Positions 9,195-17,909 are shown, counted from the stretch's first letter. The stretch: 58,563 bases of DNA from an uncultured Clostridia bacterium (GCA_944381105.1 CALWJU010000010.1:1-58563), one strand, 5' to 3'. A program made the numbers and translations. Notes: a model not told the origin generated them from the sequence alone.

Positions 9195-9271
9195 TGGAGC
9201 TGATGATGGGACTCGAACCCATGACCTGTGCATTACGAGTGCACTGCTCTTGCCAACTGAGCCACATCAGC
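9195..9271 (-). tRNA. tRNA-Thr (anticodon CGT)
   Basis: A full cloverleaf on the minus strand. The acceptor stem is GCTGATG/CATCAGC and the discriminator is T, followed by an encoded CCA. The anticodon stem GTGCA/TGCAC encloses loop CTCGTAA, giving CGT, which reads ACG (Thr). The T-arm has stem ATGGG/CCCAT and the usual TTCGA start. It lies between the S1 gene and the epimerase gene, in the same direction. Confidence 0.97.
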
Positions 9272-9507
9272 ATATGGGGTATTACCCCAAAGATTACTAA
9301 TTCACAAAATAAAGAGATTATCTAATCATGTCTACTTTTTTGTAATTAATTTAATTAAAATTTAATTTTTAATAATTAATATCTAGTTCATAACTTTTTA
9401 TTTTAAAAGATATTAATTTAAAATTAAACCGTTTACAATCTTTTGCATATTACCACTATATATAGTAGTATGTCTTGCATAAGTCTCATTACATATAGTA
9501 TTATGTC

Positions 9508-10644
9508 TTATTTATTTACTCCGACAAGTTTAAAAGATACACGCTCGTTTTCTTCGTCCTTGTCTAGCACTTCTACCTCTACTTGATCGTCAAGTTTGAC
9601 TATCTCGTATATTTGCTTATTGTTTGAGTCTGTCGCATTTTTAATATGAAGAAGTCCAGTCGCTCCGTTCTCAACTTTTATTATTGCACCAAATTGAAGT
9701 ATCTTTACAACCCTACCTTTATAAATTGCACCGACATGAAGTTCTTTTATAGCAAGAAGGCGAGGGCTTTCTTGCAAGGCTTTGAGGCTTAGTGCAACCT
9801 TTTTATTTTCTCTATCAAGTTCGATAACCTTAAAGTTGTATTCATCCCCCTCTTTGATAACCTCATCAGGCTTACCTATACGAGAATAGGACATGTTTGA
9901 TATATGAATAAAGCAGTCTACTCCGCCTACATCGACAAAAGCACCATAAGGCATTATCTTCTTAACCTTTCCTCTCACAACTTTATTGATAAATATCGAG
10001 TTCCAAAACAATGCCTCATTTGTCTCTTTTATCTTCTCTTCAAGCAGTTTTATGCTGGCTATAATCCTCTTTTTGTATTTATCTATTTCTGTTACTGTCG
10101 CCTCAAACTGTTTACCTATTGTCTTATGAATGTCTTTTGTCTTTGGAGATATTTCGCTCATCGGTACAAATATTGCGTACTCGCCGAGTTTTGAATGTAG
10201 TCCGTCTTTATCAACATGGGTTACAACAAAAGAAAATTTACTACCGAGTTTTAACCTGCTGGCGTTTTGCGTGGCAAGCACTATACCATCCGCCATTGAC
10301 TTTGACACCTCTATCATCCCCTCAGAATTTTTATTTATAATGACCACCTTAAATCTATCGCCCATTTTTAGCAAGTCATAATCATCAACCTCTTCTTTTG
10401 GCAAAAAAGCGTCATTTTTACCGCCAATGTTGAATATACAGCCATCTTCCCTCTTCTTTACAACTACACCATCGAACATCTGCCCACGTTTATAATTTGT
10501 AAAGGTCTTTTCAATAGCCGTCATATCAAATTTATCATCACTCTTTTTATTATCTTCCTTAATTGAATTATTTGACTGACGCATTTCATCTTCCTTGATC
10601 TCTTTTCTATCTTTTACATCCTTTTCATTAAAACTGTTTTCCAT
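9508..10644 (-). CDS. rpsA: S1 RNA-binding domain protein (ribosomal protein bS1 homologue)
   Basis: Four S1 (OB-fold) repeats at about residues 52-118, 130-200, 215-288 and 298-375. The third is the most canonical (VRGKVKKIMPYGAFVDVGG). The first 45 residues are charged and probably disordered. Four-repeat bS1 homologues are usual in Firmicutes and bind mRNA on the 30S subunit or assist translation. AGAGG before the ATG supports the start. The gene starts 27 bp after plsC, the order often seen in Clostridia (cmk, plsC, ispH, rpsA), though cmk and ispH are not adjacent here. tRNA-Thr follows it. Confidence 0.88.
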   Translation of the reverse strand: MENSFNEKDVKDRKEIKEDEMRQSNNSIKEDNKKSDDKFDMTAIEKTFTNYKRGQMFDGVVVKKREDGCIFNIGGKNDAFLPKEEVDDYDLLKMGDRFKVVIINKNSEGMIEVSKSMADGIVLATQNASRLKLGSKFSFVVTHVDKDGLHSKLGEYAIFVPMSEISPKTKDIHKTIGKQFEATVTEIDKYKKRIIASIKLLEEKIKETNEALFWNSIFINKVVRGKVKKIMPYGAFVDVGGVDCFIHISNMSYSRIGKPDEVIKEGDEYNFKVIELDRENKKVALSLKALQESPRLLAIKELHVGAIYKGRVVKILQFGAIIKVENGATGLLHIKNATDSNNKQIYEIVKLDDQVEVEVLDKDEENERVSFKLVGVNK

Positions 10645-10671
10645 AGTTACCTCTAAGCAAAGTTTATCATG

Positions 10672-11280
10672 TTATTTCTTTTTTGTCAAAGAATTGAGTG
10701 CATATTCACGTAATTCATTCATTTTTGTTTTGACTATTTCCCCTGCCTCATCAAGAAGAGTGCTATCAAGCCTCTTCCCATAAAACTCTTCAAGTGTAAA
10801 AGGTTTGCCTACAAAAATTCTATTTCTTCTAAACAACTTCGGTTTTTTCATGATAAAAATAGGGACAATTGGCACTTTTGCTTTAACTGCAAACATGGCT
10901 ACACCGTGTTTGACCTCGCCAAGTTCCATATTTTCATTATGAACACGTGTCCCCTCTGGAAAAATAACCAACTTTTTATTGTCCTTTAACACTTTAAGGC
11001 AATTCTTTATAGCAGTCAGGTCATTTGACTGTCTATCTATCTTTATTGCACCTAGTTTTGTCAAAAAAAATCCAAAAACTTTATTTTGGAAGAGTTCTTT
11101 CTTCGCAAGGTAATACTTTTTCTCCCATGTTTTGACAGCAAGTATAACAGCGTCCATATTTGAGGTATGATTGCTTGAAAGTATACATGCACCATTTGGA
11201 ATATTTTCTTTCCCTATTATCTTTGTAGGAAAGAGAAATCTTACTGGTAACGCTAAAAGAATCTGCACAAAATGAAACAT
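10672..11280 (-). CDS. plsC: 1-acyl-sn-glycerol-3-phosphate acyltransferase
   Basis: Makes phosphatidic acid by acylating lysophosphatidate at the membrane. The catalytic motif is NHTSNMD (residues 37-43) and the glycerophosphate-binding motif is FPEGTR (107-112), followed by GVAMFAVKAKVPIVPIF. An N-terminal hydrophobic segment probably anchors it. The start at 11280 is chosen because AAGGAG lies five bases upstream; a Met 15 codons earlier has no such site. The 202-aa length is typical. It leads directly into the S1-protein gene, so the two are probably co-transcribed. Confidence 0.93.
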   Translation of the reverse strand: MFHFVQILLALPVRFLFPTKIIGKENIPNGACILSSNHTSNMDAVILAVKTWEKKYYLAKKELFQNKVFGFFLTKLGAIKIDRQSNDLTAIKNCLKVLKDNKKLVIFPEGTRVHNENMELGEVKHGVAMFAVKAKVPIVPIFIMKKPKLFRRNRIFVGKPFTLEEFYGKRLDSTLLDEAGEIVKTKMNELREYALNSLTKKK

Positions 11281-11364
11281 AATAACTCCTTGTAATAGTA
11301 TAATCAAAATTAAAGCAAATTGCAAATAATAAGTTAAATTTTTTGCAAGTATAAATCAACAATA

Positions 11365-11387
11365 AAACACCTTTTCAAAGGTGCTTT
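11365..11387 (-). terminator. Terminator-like hairpin
   Basis: CACCTT/AAGGTG stem with a four-base loop, followed on the minus strand by TTTTATT. It would end transcription coming from the flavoprotein operon. Confidence 0.55.
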
Positions 11388-11416
11388 GATTTGCAAAGGT
11401 GCTTTTATTTACAAAC

Positions 11417-11505
11417 TTGCTGTGTGATGAGTGCTAAAAGCACACGAATTCGTAAGAATTTAATAAAATTTTACAATTGTAAAATTTTATCTCATCACAC
11501 AGCAA
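11417..11505 (+). repeat. Cloverleaf repeat, family A, copy R3
   Basis: The longest closing stem among the simple copies: TTGCTGTGTGATGAG/CTCATCACACAGCAA (15 bp). Hairpin 1 is GTGCT-AAA-AGCAC. Hairpin 2 is GAATTC-GTAA-GAATTT (G-T pair at the base). Hairpin 3 is ATAAAATTTTAC-AATT-GTAAAATTTTAT, where the pair next to the loop is C-G instead of the T-A of R1 and R2: a compensatory double change. Confidence 0.9.
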
Positions 11506-11638
11506 TATTAATACCTTTTATTTTCTTTGTTTCCTCAATTATAGTAATATTAATTGATACCTTTTATTTTCTTCATCTCCTCACGATATCTTTTATCTTC
11601 ATTGTCTTTTAAATTAAAATTGATAACTTCTATCTTCT

Positions 11639-12844
11639 TTAATTCACCTCTTCTATTATTGACGTTGCACATGAGTAAGCGGTGGAAAAAGCGGTTTGGA
11701 GATTATAACCTCCTGTTAGGCAGTCGATATCTAGCACCTCACCTATAAAATATAGTCCTTTAACCTTTTTGCACTCCATAGACCTTGGGTCTATCTCCTT
11801 TAAATCAATTCCGCCTGCTGTAACTATTCCGCTTTCAAGAGGATAGAGTCCGCCATAGTTAAGAGGAAAGTTTTTTAAGGTTTTGAGCATTGTCTCTTTC
11901 TCTTCTCTCGTAATTTGCCCCACCTTTTTAGACTTGTCAATCTTGCAAATGTCCAAAAAGACCTTGGCAAGTGATTTTGGCATAAGACCTTTTGCTATAA
12001 ACGAAATTTCTTTATTGTAAAACTCTTGAAAATCTCTTTTTAGGCGACTGTCAAGTTCCTCCTCGCTAAGTGCTGGCTTTAAATCTATTGTAAGTTTGAC
12101 AGATTGTGCATTTCCTATAAAACTTGATAAAGTTAGTGCAATAGGCCCTGATATTCCATCTTGGCAGAAGAGCATTTCACCAAAAAAGGAGTATTTTTTA
12201 CCTTCAACATCCCCCTTTAAAGTTACATTTCTAAGGCTAAGCCCTTGCAAGTCTTTTATAAAGTTATCTTTTAACCTTATTGGCACAAGTGCCGGTCTTG
12301 GTGGCACCATGCTAACCGAAAAAGCCTTTGCAAATCTATATCCGTCGCCTGTGCTACCTGTAAAACTGTAACTTTTGCCACCTGTTGCAACTATAACCTT
12401 ATCAAAAGCGAAACTGCCTTTTGTCGTTACAACTTCAAAGCCAGGCTTTACCTCTAATACCTTCTCGTTTAGCCTAATGTTTGCCTTATTTAAATTTTTC
12501 ATAAGGGCTTTTGTTATATCGCTTGCCTTGTCAGACTTTGGGAAAACTCGCTCCCCTCTTTCAACTTTTAAGGGACAGCCCAAATTTTCAAAAAATTCCA
12601 TAGCAGATTTGCTATCAAATTTATTTATAGCAGAGAACATAAACTTTTTGCCATTTACAACGTGTTCAAGATAGTTTTCCCTGTCCCCTGCATTTGTTAC
12701 ATTACACCTACCCTTGCCTGTTATGTACAACTTTTTGCCTGTCTTTTCATTTCCGTCGAATATGGTAACAGAAATACCGCTTTGGCAAAGTAATCCCCCT
12801 GCCATAAGTCCACTTGCACCGCCACCTATAATAGCAACTTTCAC
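11639..12844 (-). CDS. HI0933/YhiN-family flavoprotein (NAD(P)/FAD-dependent oxidoreductase)
   Basis: An FAD-dependent oxidoreductase of the HI0933/YhiN (BaiN-like) family. The Rossmann motif GGGASGLMAG is at residues 7-16; the family block GKKLYITGKGRCNVTN is near 45; a second nucleotide strand, VIVATGG, is near 140; and the C-terminal FAD contact is GLYFIGEVLDIDCLTGGYN. At 401 aa it is a normal length. The start is GTG, overlapping the TGA of rluB by four bases (GTGA), with GGAG upstream, so translation is probably coupled. The physiological substrate of this family is not established in most organisms. Confidence 0.88.
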   Translation of the reverse strand: MKVAIIGGGASGLMAGGLLCQSGISVTIFDGNEKTGKKLYITGKGRCNVTNAGDRENYLEHVVNGKKFMFSAINKFDSKSAMEFFENLGCPLKVERGERVFPKSDKASDITKALMKNLNKANIRLNEKVLEVKPGFEVVTTKGSFAFDKVIVATGGKSYSFTGSTGDGYRFAKAFSVSMVPPRPALVPIRLKDNFIKDLQGLSLRNVTLKGDVEGKKYSFFGEMLFCQDGISGPIALTLSSFIGNAQSVKLTIDLKPALSEEELDSRLKRDFQEFYNKEISFIAKGLMPKSLAKVFLDICKIDKSKKVGQITREEKETMLKTLKNFPLNYGGLYPLESGIVTAGGIDLKEIDPRSMECKKVKGLYFIGEVLDIDCLTGGYNLQTAFSTAYSCATSIIEEVN

Positions 12845-13551
12845 GATTTTGCTCCAACGAGACTATTGAGTTCATCCTCTGTCAAGTCCTTATAGTCTCC
12901 TCGTCTCAATCTGCCTAAGGTAACCGAGCCAATTCTGACACGTTTAAGTAGTCTTATACTCTTTCCGATCGCCTCGAACATTCGTCTTATCTGCCTATTT
13001 TGTCCCTCATCAATCACAACAGAGAGTTTTGTAAAGCCATTCTCGCTTGACAAGAAATTCACTCTTGCACTAGGCAGTCTTTCTCCATCAATGACCACTC
13101 CCTTTCGCATAACTGCAAGTTCACTCTCCTTGATATCCCCCTCAATAGTAACTCTGTACTCTTTCTCTATGCTAAACTTTGGATGAGATACCTTATTTGC
13201 AAAGTCTCCGTCATTTGTGAGAATTATAAGCCCCTCGGTGTCATAATCAAGCCTACCTATTGAAAATAGTCTCTCGTCTGTGTCGATTAAGTCATAAATG
13301 GTCTTTCTACCCTTTTCGTCATGTGCAGTGCAGGCGTATCCCTTTGGCTTATTGAGTTTAATATACACAAAAGAGGAAGGTAGGGTTATCCTTTCTCCGT
13401 CAACTGTTACCTTGTCCTTCTTTTCGTTGATGATGGTGCCAAGTTCTGTAACAAGTTTACCGTTTACGTATACCTTTCCTTCCTTAATAAGCAAGTCGCA
13501 CTTTCGTCTTGACGCAACTCCGCTATTACTTAAAAATTTGTTTAATCTCAT
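12841..13551 (-). CDS. rluB: Pseudouridine synthase, RluB/RsuA family
   Basis: Converts a uridine in 23S rRNA to pseudouridine. An S4 RNA-binding domain occupies residues 1-60 (MRLNKFLSNSGVASRRKCD), followed by the catalytic domain, whose motif GRLDYDTEG carries the catalytic Asp at residue 102. The late block GQNRQIRRMFEAIG is also diagnostic. At 236 aa it is full length. Its ATG begins one base after the dacF stop and it has only a weak ribosome binding site, so it is probably translated by coupling. In Bacilli and Clostridia rluB commonly follows dac and spm genes; here spmA and spmB are absent. Confidence 0.93.
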   Translation of the reverse strand: MRLNKFLSNSGVASRRKCDLLIKEGKVYVNGKLVTELGTIINEKKDKVTVDGERITLPSSFVYIKLNKPKGYACTAHDEKGRKTIYDLIDTDERLFSIGRLDYDTEGLIILTNDGDFANKVSHPKFSIEKEYRVTIEGDIKESELAVMRKGVVIDGERLPSARVNFLSSENGFTKLSVVIDEGQNRQIRRMFEAIGKSIRLLKRVRIGSVTLGRLRRGDYKDLTEDELNSLVGAKS

Positions 13552-13552
13552 T

Positions 13553-14686
13553 TTACCACTGTTCTATTAGGTCTTGTAGTTTCTGCCAAATAGAATTTCT
13601 CCTTACATTTTCTATTGTATATATTTTTTCACTAAAATGCAAGTCTTTGTCAATAAAAATTTCTACCTTTCCTACTTCTCTACCCTTTTCAACAGGTGCT
13701 TCAACCTCATCTTGCAAGGTGTAGACATATTTGACCTTTTTAAGTTCGTCATTTTTGAGCGGATAGAAGAAACTTTCCTTTGTACCTATCTTTATATATT
13801 CCTTTTCTCCTGCGCTAACCTTTATCTTGCTAGGCAGAGCATATCCGCATGTTAGGTCTATCATTTGATAGGTCTTAAACGCCTCTTCAAGTAGAGTTCG
13901 ACTTTCCTCAAACATAGGCCCGCAGTTTAGCACTACGCAAACTACATTCATACCCTCTCGCTCACAACTAGACACGAGGCATCTGCCTGCGTTATCTGTA
14001 AAGCCTGTCTTAACACCATTGCAACCATCAAGCGATGAAAGGAGTTTATTCTTGTTCTTCAAATACCTGGTTTTGCCATCGCTGTTTGTTATCTTTGTGT
14101 TTTTGGTGGAGACTATCTCTTTAAATGTAGGGTTTTGCATGGCGTAACTTGTAATTAGTGCCAAATCGTAGGCTGTGGTATAGTGAGACTTTGAGTCTAG
14201 TCCGTGAGTGTTGTCAAAGTGAGAGGATGTCGCACCTATCTCCTTTGCCTTATTGTTCATCATATTTATAAAATTGTCTATCGTTCCGCCACAATACTCG
14301 CCTATTGCCACTGAGGCGTCATTGCCTGAGATGAGCATAAGCCCATATAACAGGTCTCGCAAGGTAAACACCTCGCCCTTTCTTAGATATAGACTTGTTC
14401 CGCTTATACCTACCGCTTTGGGAGATATTTCAAATGGACTGTCAAGGCTCGCTCCACTCTCAATGGCAGTTATTGCGGTCATTATCTTTGTCGTGCTTGC
14501 CATAGGAAGTTTTATCTCCTCATTCTTTGAAAAAAGCACCCTCTTTGATGAACTTTCCATTACGCACATGCCCTTTGCTGAGGTGTAACCTTGTCCGTGC
14601 GTCTCTTGCATAAGATTTATTGTCATAGTAAATGCGGTCAAAACAAAAAGCAGAGCAAAGATAAAACAAAGTGTTCTACTCCTCAT
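13553..14686 (-). CDS. dacF: D-alanyl-D-alanine carboxypeptidase, DacF/PBP5 type
   Basis: Trims the terminal D-Ala from peptidoglycan stem peptides outside the membrane; DacF-type enzymes tune spore cortex cross-linking. An N-terminal signal or anchor helix (residues 3-26) precedes the penicillin-binding triad: SxxK at 64-67 (STTK), SxN at 120-122 (SGN), KTG at 226-228. The C-terminal beta domain (about 270-370) completes the PBP5 fold. The start at 14686 is chosen over 14716 because GAGG lies just upstream and because residues before it would add a highly basic stretch. It overlaps the end of gerW by 11 bases. Confidence 0.92.
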   Translation of the reverse strand: MRSRTLCFIFALLFVLTAFTMTINLMQETHGQGYTSAKGMCVMESSSKRVLFSKNEEIKLPMASTTKIMTAITAIESGASLDSPFEISPKAVGISGTSLYLRKGEVFTLRDLLYGLMLISGNDASVAIGEYCGGTIDNFINMMNNKAKEIGATSSHFDNTHGLDSKSHYTTAYDLALITSYAMQNPTFKEIVSTKNTKITNSDGKTRYLKNKNKLLSSLDGCNGVKTGFTDNAGRCLVSSCEREGMNVVCVVLNCGPMFEESRTLLEEAFKTYQMIDLTCGYALPSKIKVSAGEKEYIKIGTKESFFYPLKNDELKKVKYVYTLQDEVEAPVEKGREVGKVEIFIDKDLHFSEKIYTIENVRRNSIWQKLQDLIEQW

Positions 14687-15083
14687 TTTCCTCACCCTCT
14701 TTTGTTTTTTCCTCATTTAACTTATTTAGCAGAGTATTAAACATATTTAGCACTGTCTGATAGAGTGATTTGTTTTCGACGTTGATAAATTTTACCTCTC
14801 CCTCGCCCACTATCAAAAATCCGACAGGGGTTACACTCATACCGCCACTCGAACCGCCAGCCATTGGAAAATGATTGGCAACTCGCCTCGCTGAGAGGTC
14901 GGCATATTCTCCGCCACCTACTACATATCCCACTGTAACCTTTGAGATTGGAAGTATAGTAGTTCCATCATCGGCAACCACCTTTTCACCTATTATGGTG
15001 CTTGAATCGACTATTGTCTTAATCTTTTCCATTGCACTGTCTATTAGTCCATTTATATTTTCATTACTTGTATAAAATCTCAT
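14676..15083 (-). CDS. gerW: GerW-family sporulation protein (YtfJ)
   Basis: Member of the GerW/YtfJ family, spore proteins needed for normal germination in Bacillus. The signature is the Gly-rich core VGYVVGGGEY and MAGGSSGGMSVTPVGFLIV (residues about 60-105), followed by a short helical tail. The 135-aa length is usual. The start at 15083 has AAAGGAG six bases upstream; the frame is open further but without a site. It is preceded by the DUF2953 protein gene (YtfI-like), as in other spore formers, and overlaps dacF, so these act as one sporulation unit. Confidence 0.9.
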   Translation of the reverse strand: MRFYTSNENINGLIDSAMEKIKTIVDSSTIIGEKVVADDGTTILPISKVTVGYVVGGGEYADLSARRVANHFPMAGGSSGGMSVTPVGFLIVGEGEVKFINVENKSLYQTVLNMFNTLLNKLNEEKTKEGEENEE

Positions 15084-15263
15084 ATTCCACTCCTTTAAAT
15101 TATCTTTTCTAAAATTATTAAAGTTATGCAAAGTTTAACAAAGTTTTTTTGCAAGGTTTTAAGTATAGTTTAAATTCAATCTTAATTAAAGTTTGTGTTA
15201 AATTTTTAATAAAGTTTTGTGATTAAAGTATCTTAACTTTATTATTAGATTTACTATATGCTT

Positions 15264-15866
15264 TTAGCATGCCCTTTCTTTTGCTGTTGTCTTTTCGTCC
15301 TCTTCCATTTCCTTTTGCATGTCCGCTTTTTTCTTCCTTGCAAGTACTACTGAGCGAAAAAATGAGTAGAGTATGTCAAACAGAGAGATTGTTAGAGTTA
15401 GCGTCAAAGCAAACTGGCATACTTCACGGTTGTAGGACACAGTATCGTTGAGCGATAGTGTGGCGGTAGGTTTTTGGTTTTTTATGTTGGTAAAAAATGA
15501 GGTTATCACAAAATTGACAAGCCCTGCCACAATTGACGAAAGAAAGGCATCGCCTACCCCTATATTGTAAAGGACGGTCATCTGTTTTAGCCTGGTCTTG
15601 TCCTTTATCTCGTCTGTCAAAGTCTCGATAAAAATAATCTCTTTGCTACTAAAATCCATCTCTTTTGTCTCAATACCATCCTCATTCTGTGTGATAATCT
15701 TTTTGCCCTTTATCCAAAATTGTTGATGCAAGATTTTTTTGCTATATAAAAATACACCTACAACACCTGAAAAATTTAATACATTAAAAGACAATCTTAC
15801 CTCTAACTTGATAGGCAGAAAAAAGATGATTATTATAAAAAACGGTATAAAAAGGTAGTAGTTCAT
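15264..15866 (-). CDS. DUF2953 membrane protein (YtfI-like)
   Basis: A 200-aa membrane-associated protein with an N-terminal hydrophobic segment (residues 3-20), a middle beta-rich stretch (PIKLEVRLSFNVLNF...GVFLYSK), and two C-terminal hydrophobic stretches (about 105-125 and 148-172) around the FALTLTLTISLFDILYSFF region. This matches DUF2953, whose genes usually precede gerW/ytfJ in spore formers. The identification rests on this order as much as on sequence. AGAGGG before the ATG supports the start. The function is unknown; a sporulation role is inferred from context. A 180-bp gap separates it from gerW. Confidence 0.7.
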   Translation of the reverse strand: MNYYLFIPFFIIIIFFLPIKLEVRLSFNVLNFSGVVGVFLYSKKILHQQFWIKGKKIITQNEDGIETKEMDFSSKEIIFIETLTDEIKDKTRLKQMTVLYNIGVGDAFLSSIVAGLVNFVITSFFTNIKNQKPTATLSLNDTVSYNREVCQFALTLTLTISLFDILYSFFRSVVLARKKKADMQKEMEEDEKTTAKERAC

Positions 15867-16075
15867 GTTCCCTCTTTCAATCTTTATTTTTTAGTGTAAA
15901 TGGCTTTAATATTTTTGGCAACTATGTTGTCAGTTCCCTCAAAACGATATATGTTTGTTTACTTTGCTAAATAAATATAGTGATTTTTCAAAACTTAATT
16001 GCCAAAAAGTATTTTTTTATTTGAAATTTCTTAAAAATGAATTTCTTTTGTAATCAACTTTTGTACTATATGCTT

Positions 16076-16837
16076 TTATGAAAGAACCTCATTTATGGCG
16101 TTTGAGATAATTTTCCCTGCTACCATAACGTTTTGCCTTATATCCTTTGGCGAGAGGAGCAGGTCTTGCGGACTTTTAACACTAAGGTCGCTTGCAAATA
16201 TCATAAATGGCACACCGATTGAAATACATGGCACTCCCATGCTCTCCTCGTCAATACGTCTATTGAATCTCACAACTCCACTGCCTGCGGTCATACCTGT
16301 TGTAGTTATTTGAAAGGATGTGCCTAGGCGATGGATATTGTTTGTGGTAAGCGAGTCGATGATTATACAATAGTCTATATACATACATTTGACTATCATC
16401 TCGACAAGGTCAACAGTCTCTATCCCTGTTAAAAAGTAGATGTTTGGGCAAAACTTAAATATATTATTGCTCTTTGAGAGGGCAACAATATCAACCCCGT
16501 CAAACACCTCTTTGCCTAGCCTATCTGCCATAATATCAGGGTTGCCGAGTCCTACCAAAAGCACCTTATCCTTTTTTCTTATCTTCAAACTTTTTAGCAT
16601 TTCACTCAGTTTTTCCGACAAGAGTGAGGATATATAGGCTTGACAATTTAGCCCATAATCGTAAAGGCGTGGAGCATTCAAAATAAAATAATCGCCCTCT
16701 CGCATACCATTTTTAAGGCTATCCTCTTCATCTTCAATTGTCAGCGAACCTACCGTTATACCAAACCTACCTAGTTTTTTAAGGTTATAACCAAACCTTT
16801 CAAGGTCCTGTCCGCACTCGTCTATTAGGTCAAACAT
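16076..16837 (-). CDS. gpr: Germination protease (spore protease, peptidase A25)
   Basis: Degrades small acid-soluble spore proteins during germination. Recognisable family blocks are LVGLGNPDIMADRLG (residues about 94-108), the Ser/Thr-rich IIDSLTTNNIHRLGTSFQI segment and GMTAGSGV, together with the final SPQDL. Conserved Asp residues of this aspartic-type family lie in the first two blocks. At 253 aa it is shorter than the Bacillus enzyme, mainly at the N-terminus, where the usual propeptide region is reduced. The start ATG has AAAGGT only one base away, so the exact start is uncertain. It is divergent from rpsT, an arrangement common in Clostridia. Confidence 0.9.
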   Translation of the reverse strand: MFDLIDECGQDLERFGYNLKKLGRFGITVGSLTIEDEEDSLKNGMREGDYFILNAPRLYDYGLNCQAYISSLLSEKLSEMLKSLKIRKKDKVLLVGLGNPDIMADRLGKEVFDGVDIVALSKSNNIFKFCPNIYFLTGIETVDLVEMIVKCMYIDYCIIIDSLTTNNIHRLGTSFQITTTGMTAGSGVVRFNRRIDEESMGVPCISIGVPFMIFASDLSVKSPQDLLLSPKDIRQNVMVAGKIISNAINEVLS

Positions 16838-16878
16838 ACCTTTATTTTGTCAAATTTTAAAAAAATTATTTATTTTAC

Positions 16879-16907
16879 TTGATTTTCTTGTTTTTATATG
16901 CTATAAT
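16879..16907 (+). promoter_or_regulatory. Sigma-A promoter of rpsT
   Basis: TTGATT (16879-16884), 17-bp spacer, TATAAT (16902-16907), 27 bp before the rpsT ATG. Confidence 0.75.
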
Positions 16908-16934
16908 CATATAGAAATTTTAAAGGAGAATACT

Positions 16935-17210
16935 ATGCCTAATATTAAATCAGCAGAAAAAAGAGTTAAAATCATTGAAAGAAAAACAGCAGAAAACAAG
17001 TCTGTTAAGTCTAAAATCGCAACATATATCAAAAAATTTAAAACCGCTGTTGCAAACAAGGACGTCGCTGTTGCAGAAGTTGCATACAACGATTGTATCT
17101 CTTTGCTTGACAAGGCTGTTTCTAATAATGTTATACACAAGAACAGTGCGGACAGACGTAAGGCTCATTTTGCTAAACTTTTAGACGACCTCAAAAAAGA
17201 AGTTAAATAA
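16935..17210 (+). CDS. rpsT: 30S ribosomal protein S20
   Basis: Small basic three-helix protein that binds 16S rRNA and stabilises the 30S body. The 91 residues show the standard start (MPNIKSAEKRVKI), the KSKIATYIKKFKTAV helix, and the C-terminal VIHKNSADRRKAHFAKLL motif. AAAGGAG lies six bases upstream of the ATG, and a good sigma-A promoter sits at 16879. It is divergent from gpr and monocistronic. Confidence 0.97.
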   Translation: MPNIKSAEKRVKIIERKTAENKSVKSKIATYIKKFKTAVANKDVAVAEVAYNDCISLLDKAVSNNVIHKNSADRRKAHFAKLLDDLKKEVK

Positions 17211-17308
17211 GTTTTTACTTAAATTAAAGCAAATAAAAAATAGAAGGATTTATTGTCATTTTATTTTTTGCTGATTTCATTATATTTTCAAAAAACTTAA
17301 AATGGGTA

Positions 17309-17336
17309 TTGACTTTTATAAAAATAAATGTATAAT
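17309..17336 (+). promoter_or_regulatory. Sigma-A promoter of the small lipoprotein gene
   Basis: TTGACT (17309-17314), 16-bp spacer, TATAAT (17331-17336). Transcription should start near 17343, leaving a leader of about 89 nt. Confidence 0.75.
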
Positions 17337-17374
17337 AAAGTTATACTAGATATTTAAATTTTGTAGCGAATAGC

Positions 17375-17418
17375 AAAAGGGTTGCAAAGCACCTTTTTAT
17401 CTCTTAAAGGGTTGCAAA
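17375..17418 (+). promoter_or_regulatory. Leader with duplicated 13-mer and hairpin
   Basis: The 13-mer AAAGGGTTGCAAA occurs at 17376-17388 and again at 17406-17418, just before the AGGAGG site. CCTTTT at 17392-17397 can pair with AAAAGG of the first copy (an attenuator-like hairpin ending in T5) or with AAAGG of the second. The structures exclude each other. A regulatory role is inference. Confidence 0.4.
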
Positions 17419-17431
17419 AAAGGAGGGATTT

Positions 17432-17845
17432 ATGAAAGGAAAATTGAAGAAAGGAATTACAATATTATCGCTTGCGAGCGTTATGGCTTTTGCCGGTACA
17501 AGTCTTTCTGCGTGCTCAGATGCAGAAAATGATAACTTGGAAACAATTGGAAATGGTTACATTATATTAAACGACAAACACCCTGATGTTTATAGACTAC
17601 ATAGATTTGTAATTAAAAATCACTCTTTATATGCAAGCAACAACACCTCATGTGGTTACACATTATATGATTGTAACATGAATAAACAACAATATATGTT
17701 TGTGCTCGAAAAACAAGATGCTTATGGCAATATAATTTCAAGACAATTCGAACCTTACATAAAAGTTATTGCTGATGGTGTTGAAATTGACCCAGAATGC
17801 TATGATGAAGTTTGTGAAGAATGCTTCCCTAACTCTATTGGATAA
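17432..17845 (+). CDS. Small secreted lipoprotein of unknown function
   Basis: A 137-aa precursor. A basic N-terminus and hydrophobic stretch (residues 8-24) end in the lipobox SLSAC, so the mature protein is lipid-anchored at Cys28. The mature part is about 110 residues, contains several further Cys (including CDEVCEEC-like spacing near the C-terminus: C-x3-C-x2-C) and no domain I recognise. AGGAGG lies six bases before the ATG. It has its own promoter and a strong terminator, so it is a single-gene unit. The Cys cluster could form disulphides or bind metal; this is speculation. Confidence 0.8.
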   Translation: MKGKLKKGITILSLASVMAFAGTSLSACSDAENDNLETIGNGYIILNDKHPDVYRLHRFVIKNHSLYASNNTSCGYTLYDCNMNKQQYMFVLEKQDAYGNIISRQFEPYIKVIADGVEIDPECYDEVCEECFPNSIG

Positions 17846-17848
17846 AAA

Positions 17849-17876
17849 AACGGCTTTTTAAAAGCCGTTATTTTTT
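17849..17876 (+). terminator. Terminator of the small lipoprotein gene
   Basis: AACGGC...GCCGTT stem extended by T/A pairs, followed by a T-rich run, directly after the stop codon. It may also serve hpf from the other strand. Confidence 0.85.
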
Positions 17877-17909
17877 AATATTTTATAAGTTTTTAATTCT
17901 TTAAACAAA

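Larger units (their letters stand above)
11281..11638. other. Intergenic region between the flavoprotein gene and plsC
   Basis: No gene. It holds a family A cloverleaf repeat (11417-11505) and a short hairpin terminator (11365-11387), together separating the rluB/flavoprotein run from plsC. Confidence 0.6.

Noticed and set aside
9275-9289. TGGGG/CCCCA hairpin just upstream of tRNA-Thr
   Set aside because: It has no T-run on either strand and no partner sequence, so neither a terminator nor a T-box fold can be supported.
9462-9511. Direct repeat ATATAGTAxTATGTCTT overlapping the end of the S1 gene
   Set aside because: Only two copies, AT-rich, one overlapping a stop codon. Probably chance or a small local duplication.
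16838-16920. Sigma-F/G promoter of gpr
   Set aside because: A GCATA -35-like sequence is present, but the -10 is too poor to support the call.
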